Shown: in pieces, positions 45,671 to 55,313 of the stretch | Layout: every line of letters begins with the position of its first letter | How positions within the stretch are numbered: the first letter of the stretch is position 1 | From: Pseudomonadota bacterium | GTDB lineage: Bacteria > Desulfobacterota > Syntrophorhabdia > Syntrophorhabdales > Syntrophorhabdaceae | Length of the DNA stretch: 60,243 nucleotides | Direction of reading: 5' to 3' | Assembly: GCA_026388275.1 (NCBI GenBank) | Contig: JAPLKB010000038.1 | Coordinates: forward strand, 1 to 60,243 | Made by a program: the position numbers and the translations under genes | The notes under the pieces: generated by a model | Databases searched by the model: none | What the model saw: only the letters and a program-made list of their open reading frames with translations | Told to the model about the DNA's origin: nothing

Positions 45671-46845
45671 TTAAGATTGCATATTCTGAACTTAATGAGG
45701 CGGTCTGCTGCTGCCTCCAGCGTCTCCATTTTCTTTGGAAAACAGAAACGCACCTTAGTGTTACCCGAACCGGGATAACTATAGAAGGCACTGCCAGGTA
45801 CTGTCGCGACACCGGCTTCTTTCACCAACTTAAGTGCAAATGCAACATCATCAACATACCCCCAGTGACTCACATCAGTCATAATGTAATAAGCACCACA
45901 AGGTTTGAATGCATTGAACCCGGCATTCGTCAGAGCTGAAAAGAAAAAATCCCTCTTCTGTCTGTACTCTGATGCAAGTCGTTCATAATATGACTGATCT
46001 GCCTTTAATGCTTGTGCAGCGGCAACCTGTAGGGGATGCGGCGCCCCGACAGTCAGGAAATCATGGACTTTGCGTATAGAGGCAGTAATAGACGGTGCGG
46101 CAATTACCCAGCCTACCCGCCACCCCGTTAGGCTGTATGTTTTTGAAATTGAATTAATAGTAATTGTCCGGTCCTCCATACCTGGGAGAGATGCAATGCT
46201 GATATGTTCGGCACCATCGTAGAGAATATGCTCATATATTTCGTCGGTTACAGCAAAAACACCCCATTTTTGACAGAGCTCGGCAATAAACTCCAGTTCT
46301 TTCCGAGAAAAAACCTTGCCGGTGGGATTGTTGGGAGTATTTATGACAATGGCTTTGGTCTTGTCGTTGAATGCCTGAGTCAATTCATTCTCATCAAACC
46401 TCCAGTCAGGCTCACGTAAGGTAACAAAACGGGGAATGGCTCCGCAGAGGACAGAATCAGGACCGTAGTTTTCGTAAAAAGGTTCAAAGATGATTACTTC
46501 CTCTCCCGGATCTATAATAGCCATAAGTGATGAAATCATGCCCTCCGTTGATCCACAGCAAACCGTAATTTCCCTCTCAGGGTCTGTTTTAACACCATTG
46601 TACTTAGCAAATTTATCTGCTATGGCACGGCGCAACGTTGGTGTACCCCAGGTAATTGAATACTGGTTGAAATCTTCCCGGATTGCGCGAACAGCTTCCT
46701 CTTTAATTTCCGAAGGTGCCGGAAAATCAGGAAAACCCTGGGCAAGATTAATGCCCTTGTGTTCTATACAAATCCTTGTCATTTCCCTTATTACAGATTC
46801 TGTGAAGCTGAGTGCTTTTTGCGAACCAAAACCGTTTATTGACAT
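45667..46845 (-). CDS. Class I/II pyridoxal-phosphate aminotransferase
   Basis: This is a 392-residue fold-type I aminotransferase. It has GINLAQGFPDFPAP at the start, NTPNNPTGKVFSRKEL in the middle, TDEIYEHILYDG, and the PLP lysine in SISKTYSLTGWRVGW. It resembles aspartate/aromatic aminotransferases and kynurenine-glutamine-type enzymes (GFPDF opening). The exact amino acid is undetermined. It starts 3 bases after the stop of the AsmA-like gene on the same strand. Confidence 0.9.
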   Translation of the reverse strand: MSINGFGSQKALSFTESVIREMTRICIEHKGINLAQGFPDFPAPSEIKEEAVRAIREDFNQYSITWGTPTLRRAIADKFAKYNGVKTDPEREITVCCGSTEGMISSLMAIIDPGEEVIIFEPFYENYGPDSVLCGAIPRFVTLREPDWRFDENELTQAFNDKTKAIVINTPNNPTGKVFSRKELEFIAELCQKWGVFAVTDEIYEHILYDGAEHISIASLPGMEDRTITINSISKTYSLTGWRVGWVIAAPSITASIRKVHDFLTVGAPHPLQVAAAQALKADQSYYERLASEYRQKRDFFFSALTNAGFNAFKPCGAYYIMTDVSHWGYVDDVAFALKLVKEAGVATVPGSAFYSYPGSGNTKVRFCFPKKMETLEAAADRLIKFRICNLN

Positions 46846-46848
46846 GAT

Positions 46849-47946
46849 TTATTTTGTAAATCCCTTTTTTATACTTTTCCCAATATTCTTGAAGCCATCA
46901 ATAAGCAATTCCCCTGCCCCTTTTACAGAACCACCGATTTGTCCGGTAATTCCAGTGATGATCTTATTAATAAAATCCTCTTTAAGGCTGAACTTAGGAT
47001 TATCAAGGTTCCCTTCTAAAACAAAATTTGCAGAAATTTCATTTCTGTTATTTTTTAAAAATGAAACTGCAGCAGAAAGAGGTACATCAAAGACAGTATT
47101 GCCCATCGATGATCCGCTTTTAAATTCGAGGTTTCGCAATACTGCCTTACCAGGTGCATTAATTTTATTTGATACTACTTTTACATTCATATCAATATCG
47201 AGGAACCCTTTTGTAATGTCTATTGAATTTTTCTTTTGAAAATATGGTTTAAACTCTACAATATCAATATGTTGTCCATCTACTTTACATTCCAGGTCTT
47301 TTTTGGTCTTCAGGTTTATTGTCCCATTGCTTTTTACAGTGCCCTTGCTTCCTGTTACCGGTATGACAGCACTTAACCGATAGGTCGTAAGACGTCCATC
47401 CGGCGGCAGCACAACATCGAAAGTCTCGATCTCAATATCCCTTATTTTTATTAACACAGGCTGACCTTCAGGTACCTTTCTGTCAAGATAATCGAGAGAA
47501 CCTCCTGTTAAAACAATCTTTTTTAATATAAGTGATGGGGACGGTTCTTCCGGTTTCTCTGCAGCAGGTTGGGATGGTAAGGCAGGGCCAATAATTTTCC
47601 CGGTTTTCTCCCTTTCAATAAGTATATAAGGATTTTTAACAGATAGTTTTGAGATGATGTATTCCTTCTTAAGAAAATTCATAAAATCGGCATTGAGAGA
47701 AATGCTTTCAATTTTTATTATATCTTTGCCTTTGGGGTTTTTAAGGCAAAGATTAAATACATCAACATGGTTCCACCGCAGATCAATATTGCCAACAGAA
47801 ACAACATTCCCAAATCTGGATTCAAGAATATGCTTAATAGCCCTGTTTGAATTTTTAACAAGTAAAAAAGTCGCAGAACATATAATCAGGAATGAAATAC
47901 CTATTAAGATAAAAACAGTTTTAACCCATCTTTTTTTTGTGTTCAT
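46849..47946 (-). CDS. AsmA/DUF748-like membrane-anchored protein
   Basis: This 365-residue protein has one N-terminal membrane helix (TVFILIGISFLIICSATFLLV). The beta-rich body is typical of AsmA/DUF748 proteins: GNIDLRWNHVDVFNLCLKNPKGKDIIKIESISLNADF, then LRNLEFKSGSS, then LEGNLDNPKFSLKEDFI near the end. Such proteins are linked to lipid transport and outer-membrane upkeep. It is transcribed with the aminotransferase gene, whose role is apparently unrelated. Confidence 0.7.
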   Translation of the reverse strand: MNTKKRWVKTVFILIGISFLIICSATFLLVKNSNRAIKHILESRFGNVVSVGNIDLRWNHVDVFNLCLKNPKGKDIIKIESISLNADFMNFLKKEYIISKLSVKNPYILIEREKTGKIIGPALPSQPAAEKPEEPSPSLILKKIVLTGGSLDYLDRKVPEGQPVLIKIRDIEIETFDVVLPPDGRLTTYRLSAVIPVTGSKGTVKSNGTINLKTKKDLECKVDGQHIDIVEFKPYFQKKNSIDITKGFLDIDMNVKVVSNKINAPGKAVLRNLEFKSGSSMGNTVFDVPLSAAVSFLKNNRNEISANFVLEGNLDNPKFSLKEDFINKIITGITGQIGGSVKGAGELLIDGFKNIGKSIKKGFTK

Positions 47947-48096
47947 TAGATACCCTTACAACGCTTTATTATATTTTTAAAAAGATTACCACAACAATTT
48001 ATTCTCCACAAGGAACAAGTTTATTTGATGTATTTTGTTGAATTGATCCCCTAATATATAAGAAAATTAAAAGTGATAACAAGAGGAGGTTTGTTT

Positions 48097-48495
48097 ATGA
48101 TGCCAAGCGACATCCACGTTGCATTAATGATTACCGGGTTCTTTGTCCTCTTTTTCGGTTTTTTTACAGCAAGGTTTATGAAAAAAAAGCGCTGGTGGCT
48201 GAAGATGCATGAATCGCTCGGTGTTTTTGGGGCATTTCTGACAATGCTTGGTTTTTTTATCATTGTATTCCATATCTCACTTTCAGGACGACCTTATTTC
48301 ACTCAATCGCATGGATATGTGGGTATCATGATAGCATTGCTTGCTGTCATAATGCCCACCCTCGGGTTTATACAGTTGAAGATAAGAATGGTAGCAGGAA
48401 AGATAAGGCCGATTCATCGATTTTTCGGCTGGATCATGCTCATGGCAATGTTTATTAATATAATCCTTGGTATGTACATGGCAGGCATATTTTAA
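48097..48495 (+). CDS. Cytochrome b561-like membrane protein
   Basis: This 132-residue protein has four membrane helices. Histidines are spaced as in the b561 fold: near the start (SDIHVALMI), WLKMHESLG, IIVFHIS, SQSHGYVG and RPIHRFFGW. Two heme b groups could be held across the membrane. The electron partner is unknown. I chose ATG 48097 because AGGAGG lies 7 bases upstream. The frame from 48073 has no ribosome site. Confidence 0.72.
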   Translation: MMPSDIHVALMITGFFVLFFGFFTARFMKKKRWWLKMHESLGVFGAFLTMLGFFIIVFHISLSGRPYFTQSHGYVGIMIALLAVIMPTLGFIQLKIRMVAGKIRPIHRFFGWIMLMAMFINIILGMYMAGIF

Positions 48496-48665
48496 ATATA
48501 TTAATCCCTTTAATTATTATAATAAACCATTTGTTCGGCTATAGTGCCATTAAACAAAACATATTGCCGATATAAGCAAATGACAGGTAATTATTTATTT
48601 TTAGCTGATATAATGTATAATTCAGATATAGCGGGCATAGAACTGTAATAATTCAGGAGAAAGAG

Positions 48666-49898
48666 ATGGCTAATATAGATGTTAATGAAGTCTTGAAGCA
48701 GAAGGAACAGGAATTGATGATTTTACATGAAGTGGCAAAGGACATAAGCAGCAACCTCGAACTGAAAGAATTGTTAAAGCGGGTTGTTGAGATGGTTATA
48801 AACCTTACAACTGCAGATTCTTGCCTTATCTATCTCTATAACAGAAAAAACAACGAACTTATTCTCAGTGCTTCCAGCCATCCGGAAGATAAAAATCTCG
48901 GTCAGATAAAATTAAGGATGGGTGAAGGTGTAACCGGGTGGGCTGCGCAGCAGAAAAAACCTGTTTCCTTACCCGGCAAGGCTTATGAGGACAAGAGATT
49001 CAAGGCATTCACCATTCTTGAGGAAGATAAGTACGAATCCTTTCTTTCTGTGCCAATTCTTTCAAAAGACGAGGTTGTAGGCGTAATGAACCTGCGCAAT
49101 AAGGAAAAATATGTATACCCTAAACCGCAGATAAACCTCCTTTTTACAGTCTCCAGGTATCTGGGAAGCGCTATCGAAAATGCAATTATCTATGATGAAG
49201 TTGTGAAAAAGGCACAGCAATTGGATCTTTTATCTGAGATATCACGGACAATTGTTTCCGATTACTACCTCAAAGAAATATTACAATTAATTGTTACTAT
49301 GACAGCAAAGGTAATGGATTCAAAGATATGTTCCATTATGCTTCTGGACGAAAAGAAGGAGGAGCTTGTAATTTCTGCAACTCAAAGCCTTAGTGATGAT
49401 TATATAAGCAAGCCCAATCTGAAGGTGGGCCAATCCATTAGTGGAAAGGTAGTGCTGGAGAAAAAACCTATTACCGTTCTTAACGTTACAAAAAACCCGG
49501 GGTTTATGTACCCCGAAATAGCCCAGAGAGAAGGGATTGCCTCGCTTCTGTCCGTACCAATGATGATTAAAGAGAGAGTAGTAGGTGTTATAAACAGCTA
49601 TACCAATAAAGAACATGCCTTTAATAAAGAGGAGATAGATATCCTCCAGGCAGTTGCGAACCAGGCTGCTGTGGCCATAGAAAACACCCATCTAAGTCAG
49701 GAGATTTTTGCTGCCAGAGATGCCCTGGAAACCAGAAAGCTTGTGGAAAAAGCAAAAGGCATTCTTATGAAAGAATTGAATATCTCTGAAGATGAGGCTT
49801 ATAAGAAGATTCACAAAAAAAGCATGGACATAAGAAAAACGATGAAAGAAATATCTGAGGCAATCATACTTTCTTCTGAGATAAGGAAGAGGACTTGA
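48666..49898 (+). CDS. GAF-GAF-ANTAR RNA-binding antiterminator protein
   Basis: This is a 410-residue protein. Two GAF sensor domains occupy about residues 20-170 and 190-340 (GEGVTGWAAQQKKPVSLPG, GQSISGKVVLEKKPITVLNV). The C-terminal ANTAR domain (about 345-405: KLVEKAKGILMKELNISEDEAYKKIHKKSMDIRKTM) is the RNA-binding three-helix bundle of NasR, AmiR and EutV. Such proteins bind a pair of hexaloop hairpins and stop a terminator from forming. A matching RNA lies directly downstream. The GAF ligand is unknown, and no histidine-kinase receiver is present, so signal input is probably by small-molecule binding. Confidence 0.9.
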   Translation: MANIDVNEVLKQKEQELMILHEVAKDISSNLELKELLKRVVEMVINLTTADSCLIYLYNRKNNELILSASSHPEDKNLGQIKLRMGEGVTGWAAQQKKPVSLPGKAYEDKRFKAFTILEEDKYESFLSVPILSKDEVVGVMNLRNKEKYVYPKPQINLLFTVSRYLGSAIENAIIYDEVVKKAQQLDLLSEISRTIVSDYYLKEILQLIVTMTAKVMDSKICSIMLLDEKKEELVISATQSLSDDYISKPNLKVGQSISGKVVLEKKPITVLNVTKNPGFMYPEIAQREGIASLLSVPMMIKERVVGVINSYTNKEHAFNKEEIDILQAVANQAAVAIENTHLSQEIFAARDALETRKLVEKAKGILMKELNISEDEAYKKIHKKSMDIRKTMKEISEAIILSSEIRKRT

Positions 49899-50031
49899 CA
49901 AACAACGCTTAAGGGTTTATGATAATTCATTATAGATATTGATGTCTTTTTGCTAAAGAAAGCTAAAGAGTATTTAGTCAGCCCGGACAGAGGCGTCCAA
50001 AACACCATCGGTGATTTGGACGCTTTTTTTT
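49895..50031 (+). promoter_or_regulatory. ANTAR-target leader: promoter, two hexaloop hairpins, overlapping terminator
   Basis: TTGACA (49895-49900, overlapping the upstream stop codon) and TATGAT (49919-49924) form a promoter. Hairpin P1 (49946-49970) has stem GCT/AGC extended by CTTTTT/AAAGAG and the hexaloop AAAGAA. Hairpin P2 (49985-49998) is GGAC-AGAGGC-GTCC. Both loops have A at position 1 and G at position 4. The intrinsic terminator (GCGTCCAAA 49993-50001 with TTTGGACGC 50015-50023, then eight U) shares six bases with P2, so P2 and the terminator exclude each other. Confidence 0.85.
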
Positions 50032-50097
50032 ATATTTTTTGGCGCAGAATCCTTTTTAAAAGGAATTAGTATCAGAAATGAAGAGGAGTTAGAGGTC

Positions 50098-51804
50098 ATG
50101 AATAAAATATACCGTATAGCCGTTGCCCAGATTAATACAACAGTTGGCGACCTTGAGGGCAATTGCACAAAGATGAAAGAGTATATGGGAATGGCCATAG
50201 ACATGAAGGCAAATATAGCTGTTTTCCCTGAGCTGGCTATTACCGGCTATCCGCCGGAAGACCTTTTGCTCAAACCGAAATTTATAGAAGACAACCTCAT
50301 GGCATTACAGCGTTTTTCCAAATCAGTCGTAAAGATTATTGTTGTTTGCGGTTTTGTGGACAGGCAAGGCAAAAAGTATTTTAATGCAGCTGCCATTATT
50401 TATAACGGCAAGATCAGAGGTGTTTATCACAAGATGCTGCTCCCCAATTATGGTGTATTCGACGAAAAACGGCACTTTATCTCCGGGGAAGAAGTGCTGA
50501 CATTCATACATGATGGTCTCCATTTCGGTGTCAATATATGCGAGGATATCTGGCATAAGAAGGGACCAACTCAAATACAGGAGGCAATGGGGGCACAAGT
50601 GATTCTGAATATCAACGCCTCGCCCTACCATGCAGGGAAAGCTGCATTACGTACAAAGATAGTAAAGGAAGAGGCAAAGGCAAACATGATACCCATTGTT
50701 TATGCAAACCTTGTGGGCGGACAGGATGAACTCGTCTTTGACGGACAGAGCATGATTGTTAATGCAGACGGCAGAGTCATTGCCCGTGCGCTTTCCTTTC
50801 AAGAAGACCTTCTCCTGACAGACTTGTCTATAGAAAGCAGCATATCCGGAGTTCAAAGACAACAATGGGAAAATATAAATACACGTACCATAATATTACC
50901 GGACAAAGGAATAGATGAAAGCGATAAACCTGCAATCTCCGCAAGAAGATCCCATCGGTTCAACCCCGTTGCAGAGATATATCAGGCTCTCTTGCTGGGT
51001 ATTGGTGATTATGTTAAGAAAAACGGTTTTCAGAAGGTGACACTTGGATTGAGCGGAGGAATTGATTCCGCTGTAGTTGCCGTAATTGCTGCAGATGCCC
51101 TGGGCAGCCAGAATGTAGTCGCAGTTTTTATGCCATCCAGATATACGTCAGAGGAGTCTGTATCTGACGCTAATGATCTGGCTTTTAATCTGGGGATCAC
51201 CCTTCATAATATTCCCATAGAAGGCGTTTATAATGCATATCTATCTACCCTTGCACCCTTTTTTGAGGGGTTAACAGAGAACGTAACCGAAGAGAATATA
51301 CAGGCACGTATACGCGGCAATATCCTTATGGCCCTCTCAAATAAATTCGGCTGGCTTGTCCTGACAACAGGCAATAAATCAGAAATGAGCGTCGGATATG
51401 CAACTCTCTATGGCGACATGGCAGGAGGTTTTGCAGTCATAAAAGACGTGCCCAAGACACTGGTATACGAAATAGCACGCTATAGAAACAAACTGGGCAT
51501 GGTTATCCCTGAACGGGTCATAGTAAAAGAGCCCACGGCAGAGCTGAAGTCTGACCAGAAGGACAGCGACACTTTGCCGCCTTATGAGATGCTGGATCAG
51601 ATCCTGAAGGCTTATATTGAAGAAGATAAACATGCAGGAGAAATTTCACCTGCAATAGCAGCAAGCGGATTTATCGATAAGACATTCCGTATGGTCGACA
51701 ACAGTGAATATAAGCGTCGTCAGTCACCCATAGGGATTAAGATTACACCAAAGGCATTCGGAAAAGACAGAAGGATGCCCATAACAAATAAGTACAGGGG
51801 GTGA
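50098..51804 (+). CDS. nadE: NAD synthetase, glutamine-hydrolysing
   Basis: This 568-residue enzyme makes NAD from deamido-NAD, ATP and glutamine. The N-terminal amidase domain has the triad Glu45 (FPELAITGYPPED), Lys112 (YHKMLLPNYGVFDE) and Cys148 (VNICEDIW). The synthetase domain has the P-loop SGGIDSA at 319-325. I chose ATG 50098 because family proteins start here and the 50011 frame would begin inside the terminator. An ANTAR-type leader precedes it. The sigma-factor gene starts 3 bases after its stop. Confidence 0.93.
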   Translation: MNKIYRIAVAQINTTVGDLEGNCTKMKEYMGMAIDMKANIAVFPELAITGYPPEDLLLKPKFIEDNLMALQRFSKSVVKIIVVCGFVDRQGKKYFNAAAIIYNGKIRGVYHKMLLPNYGVFDEKRHFISGEEVLTFIHDGLHFGVNICEDIWHKKGPTQIQEAMGAQVILNINASPYHAGKAALRTKIVKEEAKANMIPIVYANLVGGQDELVFDGQSMIVNADGRVIARALSFQEDLLLTDLSIESSISGVQRQQWENINTRTIILPDKGIDESDKPAISARRSHRFNPVAEIYQALLLGIGDYVKKNGFQKVTLGLSGGIDSAVVAVIAADALGSQNVVAVFMPSRYTSEESVSDANDLAFNLGITLHNIPIEGVYNAYLSTLAPFFEGLTENVTEENIQARIRGNILMALSNKFGWLVLTTGNKSEMSVGYATLYGDMAGGFAVIKDVPKTLVYEIARYRNKLGMVIPERVIVKEPTAELKSDQKDSDTLPPYEMLDQILKAYIEEDKHAGEISPAIAASGFIDKTFRMVDNSEYKRRQSPIGIKITPKAFGKDRRMPITNKYRG

Positions 51805-51807
51805 ACC

Positions 51808-52329
51808 ATGCCTTTCGAAGAATTGGTGCAAAGGATAAACCCTACTTTGAAAAGAATCACAAAGAAGCTGAACGGTCATTTCACCTTTTTCAATGATGAA
51901 GATCTATATCAGGAGGCATTGACCAACCTTTGGGTACGCTACAACGAGGGTGTGCTTCATGATAAGACCGATAGTTATATATTGCAGGGTTGCTACTATT
52001 ATCTGCGAAACCATCTGCGCAAGGTTCGTGAGGATGCTGACTTCTTAAGTCTTGAAAGCCCGATAAATGAAGATGGATTAAAACTCGAAGATATCCTGTG
52101 TTCGAAAGATCAATCTTCATTTGATGACCTTGAAAGCAATATGGATATCGAAGACGCAGCAGACAGATTCCTCAATGAAAGAGAAAGGCAGATTCTTATG
52201 TATCTGCTGGAAGGCATGTCTATGCGCGAAATAGGTATTAAATTCTCCATATCCCATGTAATGGTACTAAAGATCAGGAACAGGATACGGGAAAAATGCA
52301 CAGGACATGGGAACTGGCTCAGAAATTGA
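51808..52329 (+). CDS. Sigma-70 family (ECF-like) sigma factor
   Basis: This is a 173-residue protein. Region 2 is suggested by FFNDEDLYQEALTNLWVRYNEG and YYYLRNHLRKV. Region 4 is the C-terminal helix-turn-helix (LNERERQILMYLLEGMSMREIGIKFSISHVMVLKIRNRI). There is no anti-sigma gene. It lies between nadE and the NifA-like gene in the same direction, so it probably shares the antitermination-controlled transcript. The spacing to nadE is 3 bases. Confidence 0.78.
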   Translation: MPFEELVQRINPTLKRITKKLNGHFTFFNDEDLYQEALTNLWVRYNEGVLHDKTDSYILQGCYYYLRNHLRKVREDADFLSLESPINEDGLKLEDILCSKDQSSFDDLESNMDIEDAADRFLNERERQILMYLLEGMSMREIGIKFSISHVMVLKIRNRIREKCTGHGNWLRN

Positions 52330-52404
52330 AGGACAGTTGGTAAGCGTTAAAATAACATGTGCAGAATTGCAATAACAGAAAGAACTTATATGGTGTGATC
52401 CTAT

Positions 52405-53949
52405 ATGCCTGATAATAAACCATCGCGCGAGATAAAAGAACTCTCTTTGCTGTTTGAAATAAGTACAAAGCTGAGTGAGACTCTTGATCTTAAAGCTGTA
52501 CTGAAGCCAATTCTTCAGATGACGGCAATGCATATGGAAATTCCAAGGGGCACACTGACTATCTTGAACAGAAATAGGGGTGAGATCGTCGTTGAAGAGG
52601 CATATGGCCTCCGGCCCGAAGAACAAGCAAAGGGTAAATACCGCATGGGCGAGGGAATCACCGGTAAAGTGATTAACTCAGGACAGCCTGTCATTATCCC
52701 CAGGGTTTCTGATGAACCTTTGTTTCTTGATAAAACCGGGTCGAGAAGAAACCTTAACAAAAGCGATATTGCTTTTATCTGTGTACCCATAAAAATAGGC
52801 AGCGAGGTAATAGGCGCAATTTCTGCTGATCGCCAGTCTCAAGAGACAGTTTCTTTCGAAGAAGATGTTAAACTCTTAACCATTATTGCATCGAGCATCT
52901 CACAGGCAGTGCGCCTTCGGCAACTGGCACAGGAAGAACTGGAGAAGGTAAAGGAGGAGAACCAGCGTCTTCAGGATGCCTTAAAAAACAGATATAGGCC
53001 AAAAGCGATCGTCGGCAACTCTAAAGTTATGCAAGATGTCTACCAACTTATTGAAAAGGTAAGCAGGACAAACACGACAGTTCTTATTCTTGGCGAGAGC
53101 GGGGTTGGCAAGGAACGGGTAGCACACGCAATCCATTACGGTTCAGCACGTGCCAATAGACCATTTATAAAAATAAATTGCGCAGCTCTCCCGGAATCGC
53201 TTATTGAAAGCGAACTTTTCGGACATGAAAAAGGGGCATTTACCGGTGCTGCAACATCCCGCAGGGGACGTTTTGAGGTGGCTGACAAAGGAACTATTTT
53301 CCTTGATGAGATAGGGGATATTCCCCTGACTCTTCAGACAAAATTGCTGCGGGTGCTTCAGGAAAAGGAGTATGAGCGAATAGGCGGAGATACCACCATT
53401 AAAATAGATGTAAGGATTATTACTGCAACAAACAGAGACCTCGAAGCTCTTATGCAGCAAGGAAAATTCAGAGAAGATTTATTCTATCGGCTTAATGTTT
53501 TTCCAATTGTTGTCCCGCCCCTTCGGGAACACAAGACAGATATCATGCTTCTTGCCGATTATTTTATTGAAAAGTATAGCAAGGAGCATGATAAAAAAAT
53601 AGTAAGCATATCAACCTCTGCAACGGACATGCTTATGAATTATCACTGGCCGGGGAATGTGCGGGAACTCGAAAACTGCATAGAACGGGCAATTATTCTC
53701 TGCACTGACGGGGTTATCCAGAGCTATCATCTTCCGCCGAATCTTCAGAAAAGCGATATTGGTGAACTTGAAGGAACAAACGGTACCTTCAGGGAGATTA
53801 TTGTCAATATGGAACGGGAGATTATTCTTGATGAGCTGAAACGATCACGGGGAAATATGGCCAAAGCAGCACGGGTTCTTGGAATCACTGAGAGAATGAT
53901 CGGGATACGGGTGGCAAAATACGGGATAGATCCAACACAGTTTAAGTAG
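52405..53949 (+). CDS. NifA-like sigma-54-dependent activator (GAF, AAA+, HTH)
   Basis: This is a 514-residue protein. A GAF domain fills about residues 15-185 ([20 protein letters not shown]). The AAA+ domain has Walker A GESGVGKE near 230, the sigma-54-contacting loop GAFTGA near 276, and DEIGDIPL. The C-terminal Fis-type helix-turn-helix ([23 protein letters not shown]) binds enhancer DNA. The layout is that of NifA, with a GAF sensor that often responds to nitrogen status through PII. A sigma-54 promoter with upstream palindromes lies 1.3 kb downstream and is a likely target. Confidence 0.9.
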   Translation: MPDNKPSREIKELSLLFEISTKLSETLDLKAVLKPILQMTAMHMEIPRGTLTILNRNRGEIVVEEAYGLRPEEQAKGKYRMGEGITGKVINSGQPVIIPRVSDEPLFLDKTGSRRNLNKSDIAFICVPIKIGSEVIGAISADRQSQETVSFEEDVKLLTIIASSISQAVRLRQLAQEELEKVKEENQRLQDALKNRYRPKAIVGNSKVMQDVYQLIEKVSRTNTTVLILGESGVGKERVAHAIHYGSARANRPFIKINCAALPESLIESELFGHEKGAFTGAATSRRGRFEVADKGTIFLDEIGDIPLTLQTKLLRVLQEKEYERIGGDTTIKIDVRIITATNRDLEALMQQGKFREDLFYRLNVFPIVVPPLREHKTDIMLLADYFIEKYSKEHDKKIVSISTSATDMLMNYHWPGNVRELENCIERAIILCTDGVIQSYHLPPNLQKSDIGELEGTNGTFREIIVNMEREIILDELKRSRGNMAKAARVLGITERMIGIRVAKYGIDPTQFK

Positions 53950-54094
53950 AATACGCGTCTGAAATCACCCGGCTCAGAAAAGAGATTCAGGGGGCAGCAG
54001 CCCGTATAGCCTGATTTAAAAGTAACAATGGAGCTGCAAAGGGTTAACAAAAAAATGGAGATTGGTAATATATGGTAATACTTAAAAAAACTTT

Positions 54095-54165
54095 TGGGGG
54101 ATCGTCTAACGGCAGGACTGCAGGCTCTGGACCTGTCAATTGAGGTTCGAATCCTTGTCCCCCAG
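54095..54165 (+). tRNA. tRNA-Gln (anticodon CTG)
   Basis: This is a 71-base cloverleaf. The acceptor is TGGGGGA/TCCCCCA with discriminator G, the anticodon arm GCAGG-CTCTGGA-CCTGT has anticodon CTG, and the T arm has GGTTCGAATCC. CCA is not encoded. It sits between two nitrogen-related gene groups, which may be coincidence. Confidence 0.95.
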
Positions 54166-54267
54166 TTTATTCTATATTGCCATGCCTGCTCTATTATTAA
54201 CGTGACACTTCCACTTCTTTCGGTTGATAATAAAACAAAAATACAGTAATGATTAAAAGGTTGTACT

Positions 54268-55035
54268 ATGTCAGATAAGAGATTCGTGATTTTGTCAGGG
54301 CCTTCATGTACAGGAAAAAGCCCCCTTGTTGCGGCAATGAATCAATTTCATCCGGATATAAAATACACAAAAATTCCTGTTATCAAAAGCAAGGAGTCCA
54401 GACCGCAAGGACCGAGACCCGAAGAAACGGGAATCTGGAATAACCCGGATTTCTTTCTAACAAAAAGAGATATTCTTCAGCTCAGCGATAATCTCCGCTA
54501 TTTTGTCGGCGACTGTCTTGGGTTGCCTCAGGCTGTCGATCTTCAAAAAATTAAGGAAAATGATTCGGGACTTTTCTTTGCGGATATTTATCATACCATC
54601 GGTGCGCAATTGCTAAAAAGTAAGTTTCTTTCTCATATGGAGATCGCGACCGTTTTCCTATCTCCAATCAGTCGTGAGGAAATTGAGGATTTGAAGGCAG
54701 CAAATATCGATCTGAAAAGCTATCTATATCAAATCATGCTTCACAAACAACTGGTCCGAGCCAGATACCACGGAAAAACAGTTGATGCCTGTTTCGTCAA
54801 GGATGCTCTTGGTAGAGCCGGAGACTCCTTCTCTGAACTTGCAAGCGCATGCAAGTATTCATACGTCATAATTAACCATGATGGGGAAGGCAGTCCTAAT
54901 TGGCATCGTCTCCCAAGCGGTGTATTTACAACAAGACCGGAGGGTGATGCAAGGCGGGCAGTTACCGCCCTGGTACAGATTCTTACAGACTCAATTACTG
55001 ATCAGATTGAAAATTGGGAGACCTTAAGGATTTGA
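54268..55035 (+). CDS. Guanylate-kinase-like P-loop protein
   Basis: This is a 255-residue protein with Walker A GPSCTGKSP at residues 11-19. A region KSKESRPQGPRPEETGIWNNPDFFLTKRDI follows, similar in layout to the GMP-binding part of guanylate kinase. The middle and C-terminal regions differ from true guanylate kinases, and the usual GKST threonine is proline. The substrate is therefore unknown. It lies between tRNA-Gln and the sigma-54 control region without overlap to either. Confidence 0.6.
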   Translation: MSDKRFVILSGPSCTGKSPLVAAMNQFHPDIKYTKIPVIKSKESRPQGPRPEETGIWNNPDFFLTKRDILQLSDNLRYFVGDCLGLPQAVDLQKIKENDSGLFFADIYHTIGAQLLKSKFLSHMEIATVFLSPISREEIEDLKAANIDLKSYLYQIMLHKQLVRARYHGKTVDACFVKDALGRAGDSFSELASACKYSYVIINHDGEGSPNWHRLPSGVFTTRPEGDARRAVTALVQILTDSITDQIENWETLRI

Positions 55036-55104
55036 TTCAAGCCTGAGATAATAAAAATGCATGAAAGAGTAAAAGCTGTCCAATAACGTTTACCGGCCCT
55101 GCAT

Positions 55105-55152
55105 TTCCTACATTTATGTAGCCTTATAAGACCATATTCCTACATTTATGTA
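55105..55152 (+). promoter_or_regulatory. Duplicated palindromic sites, candidate enhancer for a sigma-54 activator
   Basis: TTCCTACATTTATGTA occurs at 55105-55120 and again at 55137-55152. Each contains the palindrome TACAT-TT-ATGTA. The copies are 32 bases apart, about three helical turns, and lie 135-180 bases upstream of a sigma-54 promoter, the usual place for activator binding. The NifA-like protein encoded upstream is the obvious candidate. Confidence 0.65.
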
Positions 55153-55285
55153 AGCTGATATTTGATTTGTATCATTCATACTATGTCGTAATAAAATTGC
55201 GTAAAATATAATGTATATTATAACATGCTGTAATTATTATTTTATTTAAGTTAATAACCGTATCTTGCACAGACATCTACTCCTT

Positions 55286-55300
55286 TGGCACGCAGATTGC
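55286..55300 (+). promoter_or_regulatory. Sigma-54 (-24/-12) promoter of the porin-amtB-glnB operon
   Basis: TGGCACG (55286-55292), four bases, TTGC (55297-55300) followed by T match the RpoN consensus fully, with the GG and GC doublets correctly spaced. Transcription should begin near 55312, directly before the P2-type hairpin. Confidence 0.88.
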
Positions 55301-55313
55301 TTTAATAAAACAC

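Noticed and set aside
55240-55313. P1 hairpin of an ANTAR target in the amtB leader
   Set aside because: No hexaloop with A1/G4 and a pairing stem was found, and this stretch is occupied by the sigma-54 promoter.
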